From positions 124,001 through 188,000 of the forward strand of contig WRAQ01000001.1 of the NCBI GenBank assembly GCA_009780115.1: a DNA stretch of 64,000 nt, given 5' to 3'. The position numbers and the translations under genes are program-made. Positions within the stretch are counted from its first letter, which is position 1. Each line of letters begins with the position of its first letter. Below are positions 7,797-15,450 of the stretch, one piece after another. Below the pieces are notes generated by a model that saw nothing but the letters and a program-made list of their open reading frames with translations, searched no databases and was not told the origin of the DNA. Source of the DNA: Lachnospiraceae bacterium (GTDB lineage: Bacteria; Bacillota; Clostridia; Lachnospirales; Lachnospiraceae).

Positions 7797-8888
7797 CTAT
7801 TTTTGTTTAGAACTCAAATTCAATCTAGGTTTTTGCAGTATAAATAAAACATCAACTAATTCTAATCCATTGCGACGGATATTTCTGCGTTGTAAAAATA
7901 GGAAATCTGCTATGCGTGATTTTTCATATCTTAATCGGTTACAAATTCTTTTTTTAAAGCTTACCCTTGGCTCAAAAGCTTGATTATACTTATGTGTTAG
8001 TGTGCGTGGTATATCCTGATGAAAAAAATAATATGCAAATATTAAATCAATAATTTTGCTGGCATGTTCTTTATCAATCTCTGGTAAGTATTTTAGGAGA
8101 ATGCCCCTATTTCTGCGGTGGGATTCGACAAAACTTGTTTCGTAATTCATTAAACCCATCGCATAATCGAGATTGTTCATAATCTGGGTTTTGTAGGATG
8201 ATTCTTCCCGTCTTATTTCTGGTTTTTCATACGAGCCTCTGCCAATATAAAAACTTTCAAGCCTCTTAAGTTTGCCGCAAGATGCAACAATAGCCGCCCA
8301 AAGAAGCTCTATCGTTGCGTAATCGTCGTCAAGGATTTTGGGAGCAGCATTGCTCAATTCCATAAATGTCAATTTAAGAGATGATGTTTTGTGCACGGCA
8401 TAACAAATCGGTGTAATATAAGGATTCAAAACAGCCCGTATTCTTTCTAATTGAGATTCCTGTTCAAAGCTTTGGCCTTGGTAACAATTACTAAAAGAAA
8501 TCCCGCTTTCAGCGTAGTGAAAAACTTTGTATTGACCGGCAGTTATGGAATAATCTTCATGTTCATTTAAGAAAGTGACACAATCCATAAGGCCTTTTAA
8601 CGAAATAATATCCTCATCGTCAAGCATCGAAACTGTAAGGGTGTCAACATCTTGTAATGCTTCATATACTCGCTTAAAGAAATGTAAATCCGGGTCATAG
8701 TGTTTGTAGCCTATCTTGTTAGCCAGGCATGCTTGTTCATTTCTCCGGGCTATATCATCACTTGTCGAACCATCCAGCACTTTTATCGTTATATCATAAT
8801 CTTCGGATTCTTTGGCAAGAAAACTGACAAGCCGCTCAATTCTTTCCGGCCGGTTGCGGGTTGGGATTAAAAGAGTTGTTTTATACAT
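7797..8888 (-). CDS. Glycosyltransferase, GT2-like (TIGR00180 type)
   Basis: I place the start at the ATG at 8888 because GGAGG lies just upstream and the family N-terminus (YKTTLLIPTRNRPERIERL) begins there. The open frame extends upstream to 8957, but that part lies inside the acetyltransferase gene. Product 363 residues; it overlaps the acetyltransferase gene by 8 nt. The GT-A fold is suggested by the N-terminal LIPTRNRP strand and by SMLDDEDI near residue 90, which supplies the metal-binding aspartates. The C-terminal third is basic and rich in arginine, often seen where such enzymes meet the membrane. Donor and acceptor are unknown. Confidence 0.75.
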   Translation of the reverse strand: MYKTTLLIPTRNRPERIERLVSFLAKESEDYDITIKVLDGSTSDDIARRNEQACLANKIGYKHYDPDLHFFKRVYEALQDVDTLTVSMLDDEDIISLKGLMDCVTFLNEHEDYSITAGQYKVFHYAESGISFSNCYQGQSFEQESQLERIRAVLNPYITPICYAVHKTSSLKLTFMELSNAAPKILDDDYATIELLWAAIVASCGKLKRLESFYIGRGSYEKPEIRREESSYKTQIMNNLDYAMGLMNYETSFVESHRRNRGILLKYLPEIDKEHASKIIDLIFAYYFFHQDIPRTLTHKYNQAFEPRVSFKKRICNRLRYEKSRIADFLFLQRRNIRRNGLELVDVLFILQKPRLNLSSKQK

Positions 8889-9396
8889 ATTTTGCTGCCT
8901 CCTCATCCCCCTGCCGGAAGCCAACCACCTTTGCCGGGCTGCCATAACAAATAGCATTGGGGGGAACCTCTTTATTCACAAGTGAATTAGCGCCGATAAT
9001 TGCGCCTTTTCTAAGGATTGCGCCGTCCAAGATAGAGCAATTAGAGCCAATCCACACATCATCTTCGATAATGATACCGCCCTTGCTTGGCGCAAATCGC
9101 TGGTCGTATACCGTTTCGTAGCTTTTTCTGTATTCATGATTTGAACCTGACAGCGTGCAGTTGGGGCCAATCAGCACATCGTTGCCTAATGTAATACCAT
9201 TTCCGGAATATATAACCGTACCGCAGTTGATATAACATCTTTCCCCTATCCTAATGTCCCCTATCCCGCCAACCGGCCGGATAAGGACAAAGACATCAAT
9301 ATACCCGCCGCCGCCGATACGGATTTCGGTCCCTTTTTTCGAATCTTCAATAATAGCATGGGCAGATATATTTGCCGCCGGGTCTATTATAATCAT
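8881..9396 (-). CDS. Hexapeptide-repeat O-acetyltransferase (WbbJ/MaaT-like)
   Basis: The 171-residue protein is built from left-handed beta-helix hexapeptide repeats (IRIGERCYINCGTVI, ITLGNDVLIGPNCTL, IIIEDDVWIGSNCSIL, AIIGANSLVNKEVPPN). It ends GSPAKVVGFR, as in xenobiotic- and sugar-acetyltransferases of the LbH family. The catalytic histidine is probably the one in SGSNHEY. It most likely O-acetylates a sugar, using acetyl-CoA in the cytoplasm. It lies between a CmcI-type enzyme (7-nt gap) and a glycosyltransferase (8-nt overlap) in the same run, so its substrate is probably the same decorated sugar or lipid-linked repeat. Confidence 0.85.
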   Translation of the reverse strand: MIIIDPAANISAHAIIEDSKKGTEIRIGGGGYIDVFVLIRPVGGIGDIRIGERCYINCGTVIYSGNGITLGNDVLIGPNCTLSGSNHEYRKSYETVYDQRFAPSKGGIIIEDDVWIGSNCSILDGAILRKGAIIGANSLVNKEVPPNAICYGSPAKVVGFRQGDEEAAKYV

Positions 9397-9403
9397 CTTT
9401 TCC

Positions 9404-10138
9404 CTACTTTACCCTTAATAAATACCCGTCAAACGCTTCGGTAATTCCAAGCTTGTTGACTGTCTCATAATCAATAACAAAATCATCGTTTGTTTTCATA
9501 AATTCTTTTAAAGCTGTATAGGGGTTGTCGCCTACATCCCAAGGGCGGTCTGCGTAATACCCTTTGGGGAAAAATTCGATAAAAGTATCCGGAAGCACCA
9601 TATAAGAATCTAATGTTACAAAAGGGGAATATAATTCAAGTTCTTTTAAAACATGTTCATGAGTATGAAGGGAATCCAAAAATACCATTACCGTTTGATA
9701 ATTTTTAGCAATTCCGGCAATTTGGTTTATGATTTTTTCGTCGGTAGATGACCCTTCGATCATCTTGATTCTTTTTGACATTGGATGCCCTTCGATCGCT
9801 TTGCGGTTGTGTTCGCGGATATCAATGTCAACGCCGATAACCAAACCATCATTGCCAAGCAATTCAATCATCGATGCGGAAAATATAATGCTTCCCCCGT
9901 GGGCAATGCCGGTTTCGATAATTAAATCCGGTTTTACTTTCCAAATAATTTCCTGGGCAGCTAAAATATCGTTAGGAAATTTAATGATTGGCCGGCCAAG
10001 CCAAGAATAATTATAGGTATACTTGTACTTATCCGCATGGATCATCCAATCTATGGATTTTTCTTTCAAACTTTCGTCCTGCGCCATTTTTTGCGCTTCG
10101 CAAATCCGTTCCTGTAAAAACTCCTGGTGTTTATCCAT
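9404..10138 (-). CDS. CmcI-family SAM-dependent methyltransferase (cephalosporin hydroxylase-like)
   Basis: The 244-residue protein carries a SAM-binding signature, LIIETGIAHGGSIIFSASM (about 70-90), then VIGVDIDIREHNRKAIEGHP and MVFLDSLHTHEHVLKELELY. This is the pattern of the CmcI/rhamnosyl-O-methyltransferase family. Members named for cephalosporin hydroxylase are methyltransferase-fold proteins, and in polysaccharide loci they are thought to methylate deoxysugars. The DSLHTHEH segment would hold the metal ligands. It starts 1 nt after the SDR gene stop with AGGAG upstream, so it is cotranslated. With the TylF-like gene at 11051 it gives this module two candidate sugar O-methyltransferases. 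Confidence 0.82.
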   Translation of the reverse strand: MDKHQEFLQERICEAQKMAQDESLKEKSIDWMIHADKYKYTYNYSWLGRPIIKFPNDILAAQEIIWKVKPDLIIETGIAHGGSIIFSASMIELLGNDGLVIGVDIDIREHNRKAIEGHPMSKRIKMIEGSSTDEKIINQIAGIAKNYQTVMVFLDSLHTHEHVLKELELYSPFVTLDSYMVLPDTFIEFFPKGYYADRPWDVGDNPYTALKEFMKTNDDFVIDYETVNKLGITEAFDGYLLRVK

Positions 10139-10139
10139 T

Positions 10140-11027
10140 TCATATACTCCTTTGTAACATCATTCCGATGGTATTATTAATATCTTCTTCAACTGTCAAT
10201 TCGGTGATTGACGGTAAGCTTGATAAATAATTAAATTCTTCCCCGCCTGCTATAATATCCCCGGTAACTATATGACAAGGCTTTCCGGTCAATTCTTCAA
10301 AACACCTTTTAACAAGTCCGGCGTATTCCAAAACACTTATATGCCTTAACCCTGCTTCATTATAGCATTTTCCCCATTCAAATCGCGGCGCGTTATCAAT
10401 TATTTCAGCTATACGCTTAGCGATTTGGCCGATATCAACAAAATTCAATTTTTGCATCCCGGTACTCAACAAAGTGATTTTTTGTTGCCGGACAGCCATG
10501 TTGGCAAAAGCATAAGGAATCAAATCATAGCGGGAAAAGGATTGAAAATATTTTGATACTCCATAAACAGTACTTGGCCGCAGAATAATCGAATCACAGA
10601 CGGAATTTCTAATGATTTGCTCCGTAAGATAATGTGCCATTGCATAGTCGTTTCTAGGGTTAACACTCTTATCTTCTTGAATTAGCCCATTTAATTTTCC
10701 ATAAACGTGAGCCGTTGATATATAAATAATGCGCTTAAGGCCGCCTTGCTTCATTTGCTCAATCAATGCCGGCAGTTTCATTACGGTACGGTTCCAGGCG
10801 CTCTCCGGGGACTTTTTCATTTCCTCATCCGTTACCCCGGCACAGTGTATTAAAGTATCAAAAGTTTGATTCGAAATAGTATCATAATTTGATTGATTCA
10901 AATCTAGAAAAAAATCCTGCCCTTCGCAACGCCCGGCAGTAAATATATTATGCGTTTCTTTTAACTGCTCATAAACAGCACTGCCAATAAACCCGCTGGA
11001 ACCAAGCAATAGTATTTTTTCATTCAT
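10140..11027 (-). CDS. NAD-dependent epimerase/dehydratase-like SDR (possible 4-ketoreductase)
   Basis: A 295-residue extended SDR. The N-terminal ILLLGSSGFIGSAV is the GxxGxxG cofactor loop, and HCAGVTD and YISTAHVYG are family strands. Where the active-site YxxxK is expected the protein reads YAMAHY, so the usual lysine is histidine. LRPSTVYG and the FVDIGQIA region are otherwise normal. It sits between the TylF-like and CmcI-like genes, downstream of the CDP-glucose dehydratase and RmlC-like epimerase. The simplest role is reduction of the CDP-4-keto-6-deoxyhexose, but the missing lysine leaves catalysis in doubt. Confidence 0.78.
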   Translation of the reverse strand: MNEKILLLGSSGFIGSAVYEQLKETHNIFTAGRCEGQDFFLDLNQSNYDTISNQTFDTLIHCAGVTDEEMKKSPESAWNRTVMKLPALIEQMKQGGLKRIIYISTAHVYGKLNGLIQEDKSVNPRNDYAMAHYLTEQIIRNSVCDSIILRPSTVYGVSKYFQSFSRYDLIPYAFANMAVRQQKITLLSTGMQKLNFVDIGQIAKRIAEIIDNAPRFEWGKCYNEAGLRHISVLEYAGLVKRCFEELTGKPCHIVTGDIIAGGEEFNYLSSLPSITELTVEEDINNTIGMMLQRSI

Positions 11028-11050
11028 ATCAAAACCTGCCTTATCTTATG

Positions 11051-11836
11051 CTATGGTTTTATTATGAGTCCCTGTCCACAGTTTAAATTCAAAACTTTCA
11101 CATTCCTGTTTTTAGCAAACTCGTCAATTGCTTTCATTTGAGCCTCAAAACCTCGATAAGCATAATCATCAAGGATAATAATACCGCCGCTTACGATTTT
11201 ATCCCAAAAGTACTCTAACGCTTTAATTTCAGGATATGCGCAATTCAAATCAAGAGCTAGATAGCAAATTTTATCAGCCTTTACCAGGGGTAAGGTATCA
11301 GGTATAATCCCTTTAACTAATTCAACATTGGAATATTGTTTAAATGCTTCTTTCACTTCACTATAAGTATCGGGGTATTGCCAAAAAAGTTCCCCGTCTT
11401 TCAATTGATTTTCAATTAAACCTTCAAACGTATCAAGTAAATATAGCTTCTTGTTTAATTTTTCAAATCCAATGTAGTGGGTTATTGCTTTTGAACACAT
11501 CCCTTTATGCACGCCACATTCGACATAGTCCCCTTCAAGAAAGCTGGCTTGAGCCGCCGCATAGCAGTAATTATATAACCTGAACCCAAGGCCAAGTTCA
11601 TCTTCTTCAATATCCCGGGCACCCGATCGCTCATATGCCTCTAAAAAACGTTCATCGTAAGCAAAATTAAAATTGTGGATTGTCGCCATTCCGTCACTAA
11701 AAAAATTAAATTTATAATGATCTATAAAGAGATTTTTAAGTTGGGGCGCATTTATCGACCGGAATACTTTATGCATCAAACGCACCCCGAATCTTGACTT
11801 CATTATTAGTCTTACCCCTTTACCTATTAAATCCAT
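11051..11836 (-). CDS. TylF/MycF-family sugar O-methyltransferase
   Basis: The 261-residue protein has the TylF signature: FLEGDYVECGVHKGMCSK (SAM loop, about 95-112), KLYLLDTFEGL, YLALDLNCAYPEIKALEYFW and GGIIILDDYAYRGFEAQ. The acidic DD pair is the metal-binding site in MycF/TylF. Characterised relatives methylate hydroxyls of 6-deoxysugars on macrolides; in polysaccharide loci the family is linked to methylated deoxyhexoses. The start at 11836 has GGAGG 4 nt upstream. Its place after the RmlC-like gene and before an SDR fits methylation of the CDP-derived deoxysugar, though the carbon position cannot be told. Confidence 0.85.
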   Translation of the reverse strand: MDLIGKGVRLIMKSRFGVRLMHKVFRSINAPQLKNLFIDHYKFNFFSDGMATIHNFNFAYDERFLEAYERSGARDIEEDELGLGFRLYNYCYAAAQASFLEGDYVECGVHKGMCSKAITHYIGFEKLNKKLYLLDTFEGLIENQLKDGELFWQYPDTYSEVKEAFKQYSNVELVKGIIPDTLPLVKADKICYLALDLNCAYPEIKALEYFWDKIVSGGIIILDDYAYRGFEAQMKAIDEFAKNRNVKVLNLNCGQGLIIKP

Positions 11837-11846
11837 ATAACCTCCA

Positions 11847-12377
11847 TCAACTTATCAAGTCCCAAAGTTTGTCTTTGCCGCTTAGAATATACGGCGCAGG
11901 CAGCGGCCAATCTATCCCGAAAGCAGGGTCGTCGAAACGATACCCGGCTTCTGAATCAGGGATATAAAATTGAGTAGTAAAATACAGTACTTGGGAATTA
12001 TCTGTCAGCGACAAATATCCATGGGCGCATCCCTTTGGCACATAAAGGGCATAGCCATTATCGTCAGTTAATGTTTCACCGACCCATTGCCCGAATGTCG
12101 GGGAGCCAAAACGTACATCAACACAAACATCAAAAACCGCCCCGCTTAAGCACGTTACCAGCTTGTCTTCAGCCGCTTCGCCTTTTTGCGAATGAAGGCC
12201 GCGTAAAGTACCTTTTTTAAGGTTAAGCGATAAATTTATTTGGGCAATATCGGCACAAAGCCCGGCGGCTTCCAGCTCTTTTTTACAAAACATCCGCTCA
12301 AAAGAACCGCGCTCATCGCTTAAGGGTTCCCGCTTTATGATATAAACACCGGAAAGTTTAGTTGCTTCTATCTTCAT
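11847..12377 (-). CDS. RmlC-like 4-keto-6-deoxysugar 3,5-epimerase
   Basis: A 176-residue cupin of the dTDP-4-dehydrorhamnose 3,5-epimerase family. Key segments are SDERGSFERMF, GTLRGLHSQKG (catalytic histidine), VFDVCVDVRFGSPTFGQW, YVPKGCAHGY and VLYFTTQFY. No rmlA, rmlB or rmlD is present. The adjacent sugar-nucleotide genes are CDP-glucose enzymes. The likely substrate is therefore CDP-4-keto-6-deoxyglucose, epimerised at C3 and/or C5, rather than the dTDP sugar (inference). It is the first gene after the hairpin element at 12378-12458 and probably starts a new translational unit. Confidence 0.86.
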   Translation of the reverse strand: MKIEATKLSGVYIIKREPLSDERGSFERMFCKKELEAAGLCADIAQINLSLNLKKGTLRGLHSQKGEAAEDKLVTCLSGAVFDVCVDVRFGSPTFGQWVGETLTDDNGYALYVPKGCAHGYLSLTDNSQVLYFTTQFYIPDSEAGYRFDDPAFGIDWPLPAPYILSGKDKLWDLIS

Positions 12378-12458
12378 TTTATACCCATGTCCGCTAATGG
12401 CGGTTAATAATCAAAACCTGAACTTCTTCAGGTGTTGAAAGTGTTTTTCTTTCAATCT
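12378..12458 (-). other. Intergenic element with three hairpins (diverged relative of the two-hairpin family)
   Basis: Between rfbG and the RmlC-like gene. Read on the minus strand: a TTGAAAG...CTTTCAA hairpin (12435-12455), an ACCTGAA-loop-TTCAGGT hairpin (12416-12433), then CCGC-loop-GCGG (12391-12403). GGACATGGGTATAAA leads to the ATG. The TGAAAG/CTTTCA stem, the GC-rich last stem and the ATGGG before the start resemble the elements at 18159 and 41194. The last hairpin is short (4 bp). No T-run follows any stem, so it is not a simple terminator. Confidence 0.5.
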
Positions 12459-13502
12459 TTACTCTTTATAAAATTCGGTGATTTGCTTGTCCATTATACT
12501 TTGTACATCTTTGCTTGTCAAATATACATTAGTCCACTCAACTGTCCTCTTAACTGCTTCAGCAACGTTCCAGCGCGGTTTCCACCCAAAAACAGCTTTA
12601 AGCTTTGAGCAATCCAGTTTTAAAAAGTTTGCTTCATGCGGGCCGTTGGCCTTTCTTTCTTCCCAATGCAACCCGGCACCCCATTCCCTACAAAAATAAT
12701 CTGCTAATTGCCCGGTAGTGACACAGTCATAATCATCTGGGCCTACGTTGTAGTATCCGGAAAACAGAGGGTCATCGTATTGTTTCTGTGCAATCATCAG
12801 ATATGCGGAAAGCGGTTCAAGCACATGCTGGTAAGGCCTTATCGATTGGGGGTTCCTAACAATGATAGTATCATTATTTGTTACCGCACGGACACAGTCC
12901 GGTATAATGCGGTTTAAGGAAAAATCCCCGCCGCCGATTACATTACCCGAACGGGCTGTTGAAATAGAAACATTTGTAAAAAAAGAATTTTTGTAAGAAT
13001 GGGTCACTAGCTCTGAACAGGATTTGGAATTTGAATAGGGGTCAAACCCGTTAAGCGGGTCCGTTTCACGATAACCCCAGTGCCATTCGTTATTTTGATA
13101 TACTTTGTCAGTCGTTACATTAAGAAAGCTTTTCACTCCTTCAAAAAGGCGGACACATTCTAAAATATTGACTGTCCCCATTATATTTGTTTCATAGGTA
13201 GATACAGGGCTTTCGTAACTCTCGCCAACCAAAGCTTGAGCGGCCATATGGATAACAATTTCCGGAGCTGATTGTTTAAACGATGCCTGAAGTTTTTCCG
13301 TATCCCGGATATCACCGATAACCGAGATCATTTTATTCTTTAACCCCAAAAGGGAAAATAAATTTGGTTCTGTCGGCGGTTCAAGCGAATAACCGGTTAA
13401 TTTTGCCCCGGCGCCCGTTAGGATATGACATAACCATGAACCTTTAAATCCGGTATGACCGGTTAAAAATACCCGTTTGTTTTCCCAAAACGATAAATCC
13501 AT
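12459..13502 (-). CDS. rfbG: CDP-glucose 4,6-dehydratase
   Basis: Converts CDP-glucose to CDP-4-keto-6-deoxyglucose. It is an extended SDR with the diagnostic GHTGFKGSWLCHIL cofactor loop. It also has HMAAQALVGESYESP, NVTTDKVYQN, YSNSKSCSE (intact YxxxK), RSGNVIGGGDF and RPYQHVLEPLSAYL. I choose the ATG at 13502: GGAGG lies 8 nt upstream, and TAATG overlaps the rfbF stop by 1 nt. An ATG at 13508 is too close to that site. Length 347 is typical. With RfbF upstream it forms the standard CDP-sugar entry pair. No DdhC-type 3-dehydrase follows, so the path is probably not the usual 3,6-dideoxyhexose one. Confidence 0.94.
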   Translation of the reverse strand: MDLSFWENKRVFLTGHTGFKGSWLCHILTGAGAKLTGYSLEPPTEPNLFSLLGLKNKMISVIGDIRDTEKLQASFKQSAPEIVIHMAAQALVGESYESPVSTYETNIMGTVNILECVRLFEGVKSFLNVTTDKVYQNNEWHWGYRETDPLNGFDPYSNSKSCSELVTHSYKNSFFTNVSISTARSGNVIGGGDFSLNRIIPDCVRAVTNNDTIIVRNPQSIRPYQHVLEPLSAYLMIAQKQYDDPLFSGYYNVGPDDYDCVTTGQLADYFCREWGAGLHWEERKANGPHEANFLKLDCSKLKAVFGWKPRWNVAEAVKRTVEWTNVYLTSKDVQSIMDKQITEFYKE

Positions 13503-14272
13503 TACCATTTCCTCCAAGGTGCCTGTCCTTTTTCCCAGAGCTGTTCTAATTTATTTCTGTCACGCTGTGTATCCATACACTGCCAAAAGCCATTATGTTT
13601 GAATGCAATTAGTTCACCATCTTTCGCCAAATTTTCTAATGGTTCCCTTTCCAGATATGTATCATCACATTCAAGGTAGTTGAAAATCTGCGGCTCCATT
13701 ACCATAAACCCCGCGTTAATCCATCCAATATCATCCTGGCTTTTTTCGCGAAATGATACAATGCGATTTTCTTCAATATCAAGTACACCAAATCTGTTTT
13801 CCGGCTGAACCGTCGTGACGGTAACAAATTTACCGTGATTTTTATGATATGCAAGTAATTCATTAATATTCACATCAGAAACCCCGTCGCCATAGGTGAG
13901 CATAAAGGTTTCACTACCTATATAAGGCCGGATGCGTTTGATACGGCCGCCTGTCATTGTATCAAGCCCCGTATCGACCAAGGTGACACGCCAAGGTTCT
14001 GCTGAATTAGTATGTGTCTCCATAATACTGCCGTTTCGGAAATCAAAAGTAATATCTGAATTATGTAGATAGTAATCCGCAAAGTATTCTTTGATTACAA
14101 AAGATTTGTACCCACAGCAGATAACAAAGTCATTAAACCCATATGAAGAATAGCATTTCATAATATGCCAGAGAATTGGTTTGTCACCGATCTCGATCAT
14201 CGGTTTTGGTTTTAAATGACTTTCCTCGGAAATACGAGTCCCTAAGCCGCCGGCTAAAATAACAACCTTCAT
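13502..14272 (-). CDS. rfbF: Glucose-1-phosphate cytidylyltransferase
   Basis: Makes CDP-glucose from CTP and glucose-1-phosphate in the cytoplasm. The 256-residue protein matches the RfbF family closely: VVILAGGLGTRISEESHLKP, KPMIEIGDKPILWHIM, LTYGDGVSDVNI, FVTVTTVQPENRFGVL, FREK and INAGFMV. The ATG at 14272 has GGAGGG just upstream; an upstream in-frame GTG (14284) would add four residues that fit no family pattern. It ends in the TAATG overlap with rfbG, so the two are translationally coupled. It follows the DegT-type aminotransferase by 23 nt. Confidence 0.95.
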   Translation of the reverse strand: MKVVILAGGLGTRISEESHLKPKPMIEIGDKPILWHIMKCYSSYGFNDFVICCGYKSFVIKEYFADYYLHNSDITFDFRNGSIMETHTNSAEPWRVTLVDTGLDTMTGGRIKRIRPYIGSETFMLTYGDGVSDVNINELLAYHKNHGKFVTVTTVQPENRFGVLDIEENRIVSFREKSQDDIGWINAGFMVMEPQIFNYLECDDTYLEREPLENLAKDGELIAFKHNGFWQCMDTQRDRNKLEQLWEKGQAPWRKW

Positions 14273-14295
14273 AATACCCTCCACTAAGTTTGCGC

Positions 14296-15417
14296 CTATA
14301 TTTGATTCATTATGTCCGTTATCATCAAGATATCGCTTTCTTTCATATCCGCCCCAAGCGGCAAGCTTAAAACTTTTTTTACCAGTTTTTCTGTGACTGG
14401 AAAATCCTCATCCTTACACATCATACTTTGATACGCACCTTGTCTGTGTAATGGAATCGGGTAATGGATGACCGATGGTATACCGCTTTCGGCCAATTTT
14501 TTCATGATTTTTTCGCGTATTTCTTCATCTTTTATCTTGATGGTATATTGGGCAAAACTAGAATAATACCCATCCGGAATGACAGGGCACTCGTAGCGGT
14601 TGCTTAGATTATCCATATACCATTTTGCGGCTTTGTTTACCGCCTCAAGTTCAAAATCAATAAATGCTTTAAGCTTTACTTCCAATATTGCCGCCTGAAT
14701 CGTATCAAGGCGTGAGTTCCGCCCGGTACGGATATTCTCATATTTGCTTTTTCCTTGCCCATGAATACAAAAAGAGCGCATATAGTCAGCCCATTCATCA
14801 TTATTGGTAAAAATCGCACCGCCATCACCATAACAACCAAGTGGTTTAGCCGGAAAAAATGAGGTGATTGCAATCTCACCAAAAGTACCGGATTTTTGCT
14901 TTCCGATTTTTCCGCCAAAGCTTTGCGCAGCATCCTCAAGGATAAGAAGTTTATATTTTTTAGCCACTTCGTCTAACCGTGCATGATCGGCTGGTAAACC
15001 AAAGAGGCCGACCGGAATGATTACTTTCGGGCAAAGTTTTCCTTGCCGCAAGGTTTTTTCGATTGCCGCCTCAAGGCTTTCAACCGAAATATTACATGTA
15101 TCATAATAAACATCAACGAATACCGGAGTTGCACCAATGGTATTGACAGCTTCGGCAGTTGAAAGAAAAGTGAAGTCGGGGACAAAAACGGCATCGCCTT
15201 TTTTTATGCCCATGGTCTTTAACGCTACCTCAAGGGCATCGGTCCCGTTGGCACAGGTGATGCAATGTTTCACCCCGACATAGTCAGCAAGCTTTTCTTC
15301 CAATCGTTTGACCGGCTCGCCGCGGATGAATTGGGTACTGTCAAGAACCGAAGCGATAGCAGCATCTATTTCCGGCTTAAGTCTTATATATTGCGCTTTT
15401 AAATCACGAAATTGCAT
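14296..15417 (-). CDS. DegT/DnrJ/EryC1 sugar aminotransferase (WbpE/WlbC-like)
   Basis: A PLP-dependent aminotransferase of 373 residues. MQFRDLKAQYIRLKPEID at the start, GTDALEVAL, DFTFLSTAEAV, LEDAAQSFGG, the PLP-lysine segment SFFPAKPLGCYGDGGA, and NSRLDTIQAAIL are all present. The sequence style and the two upstream genes (3-dehydrogenase and N-acetyltransferase) match the WbpE/WlbC enzymes, which aminate UDP-3-keto-GlcNAcA. It could instead aminate the CDP-4-keto sugar made by the genes downstream. The first reading is preferred because MocA-type dehydrogenase, acetyltransferase and aminotransferase recur together in WbpB-D-E sets. AGAGGG precedes the start. Confidence 0.88.
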   Translation of the reverse strand: MQFRDLKAQYIRLKPEIDAAIASVLDSTQFIRGEPVKRLEEKLADYVGVKHCITCANGTDALEVALKTMGIKKGDAVFVPDFTFLSTAEAVNTIGATPVFVDVYYDTCNISVESLEAAIEKTLRQGKLCPKVIIPVGLFGLPADHARLDEVAKKYKLLILEDAAQSFGGKIGKQKSGTFGEIAITSFFPAKPLGCYGDGGAIFTNNDEWADYMRSFCIHGQGKSKYENIRTGRNSRLDTIQAAILEVKLKAFIDFELEAVNKAAKWYMDNLSNRYECPVIPDGYYSSFAQYTIKIKDEEIREKIMKKLAESGIPSVIHYPIPLHRQGAYQSMMCKDEDFPVTEKLVKKVLSLPLGADMKESDILMITDIMNQI

Positions 15418-15450
15418 TGATTTTCCCTCTTGTTAAATAACAAGTGTTAT

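Noticed and set aside
14296-15417. Reading the DegT-type protein as RfbH/DdhC (CDP-4-keto-6-deoxyglucose 3-dehydrase)
   Set aside because: RfbH is longer, carries an iron-sulfur cluster and has His in place of the PLP lysine. Here the lysine segment SFFPAKPLG is intact and no cluster cysteines are seen.
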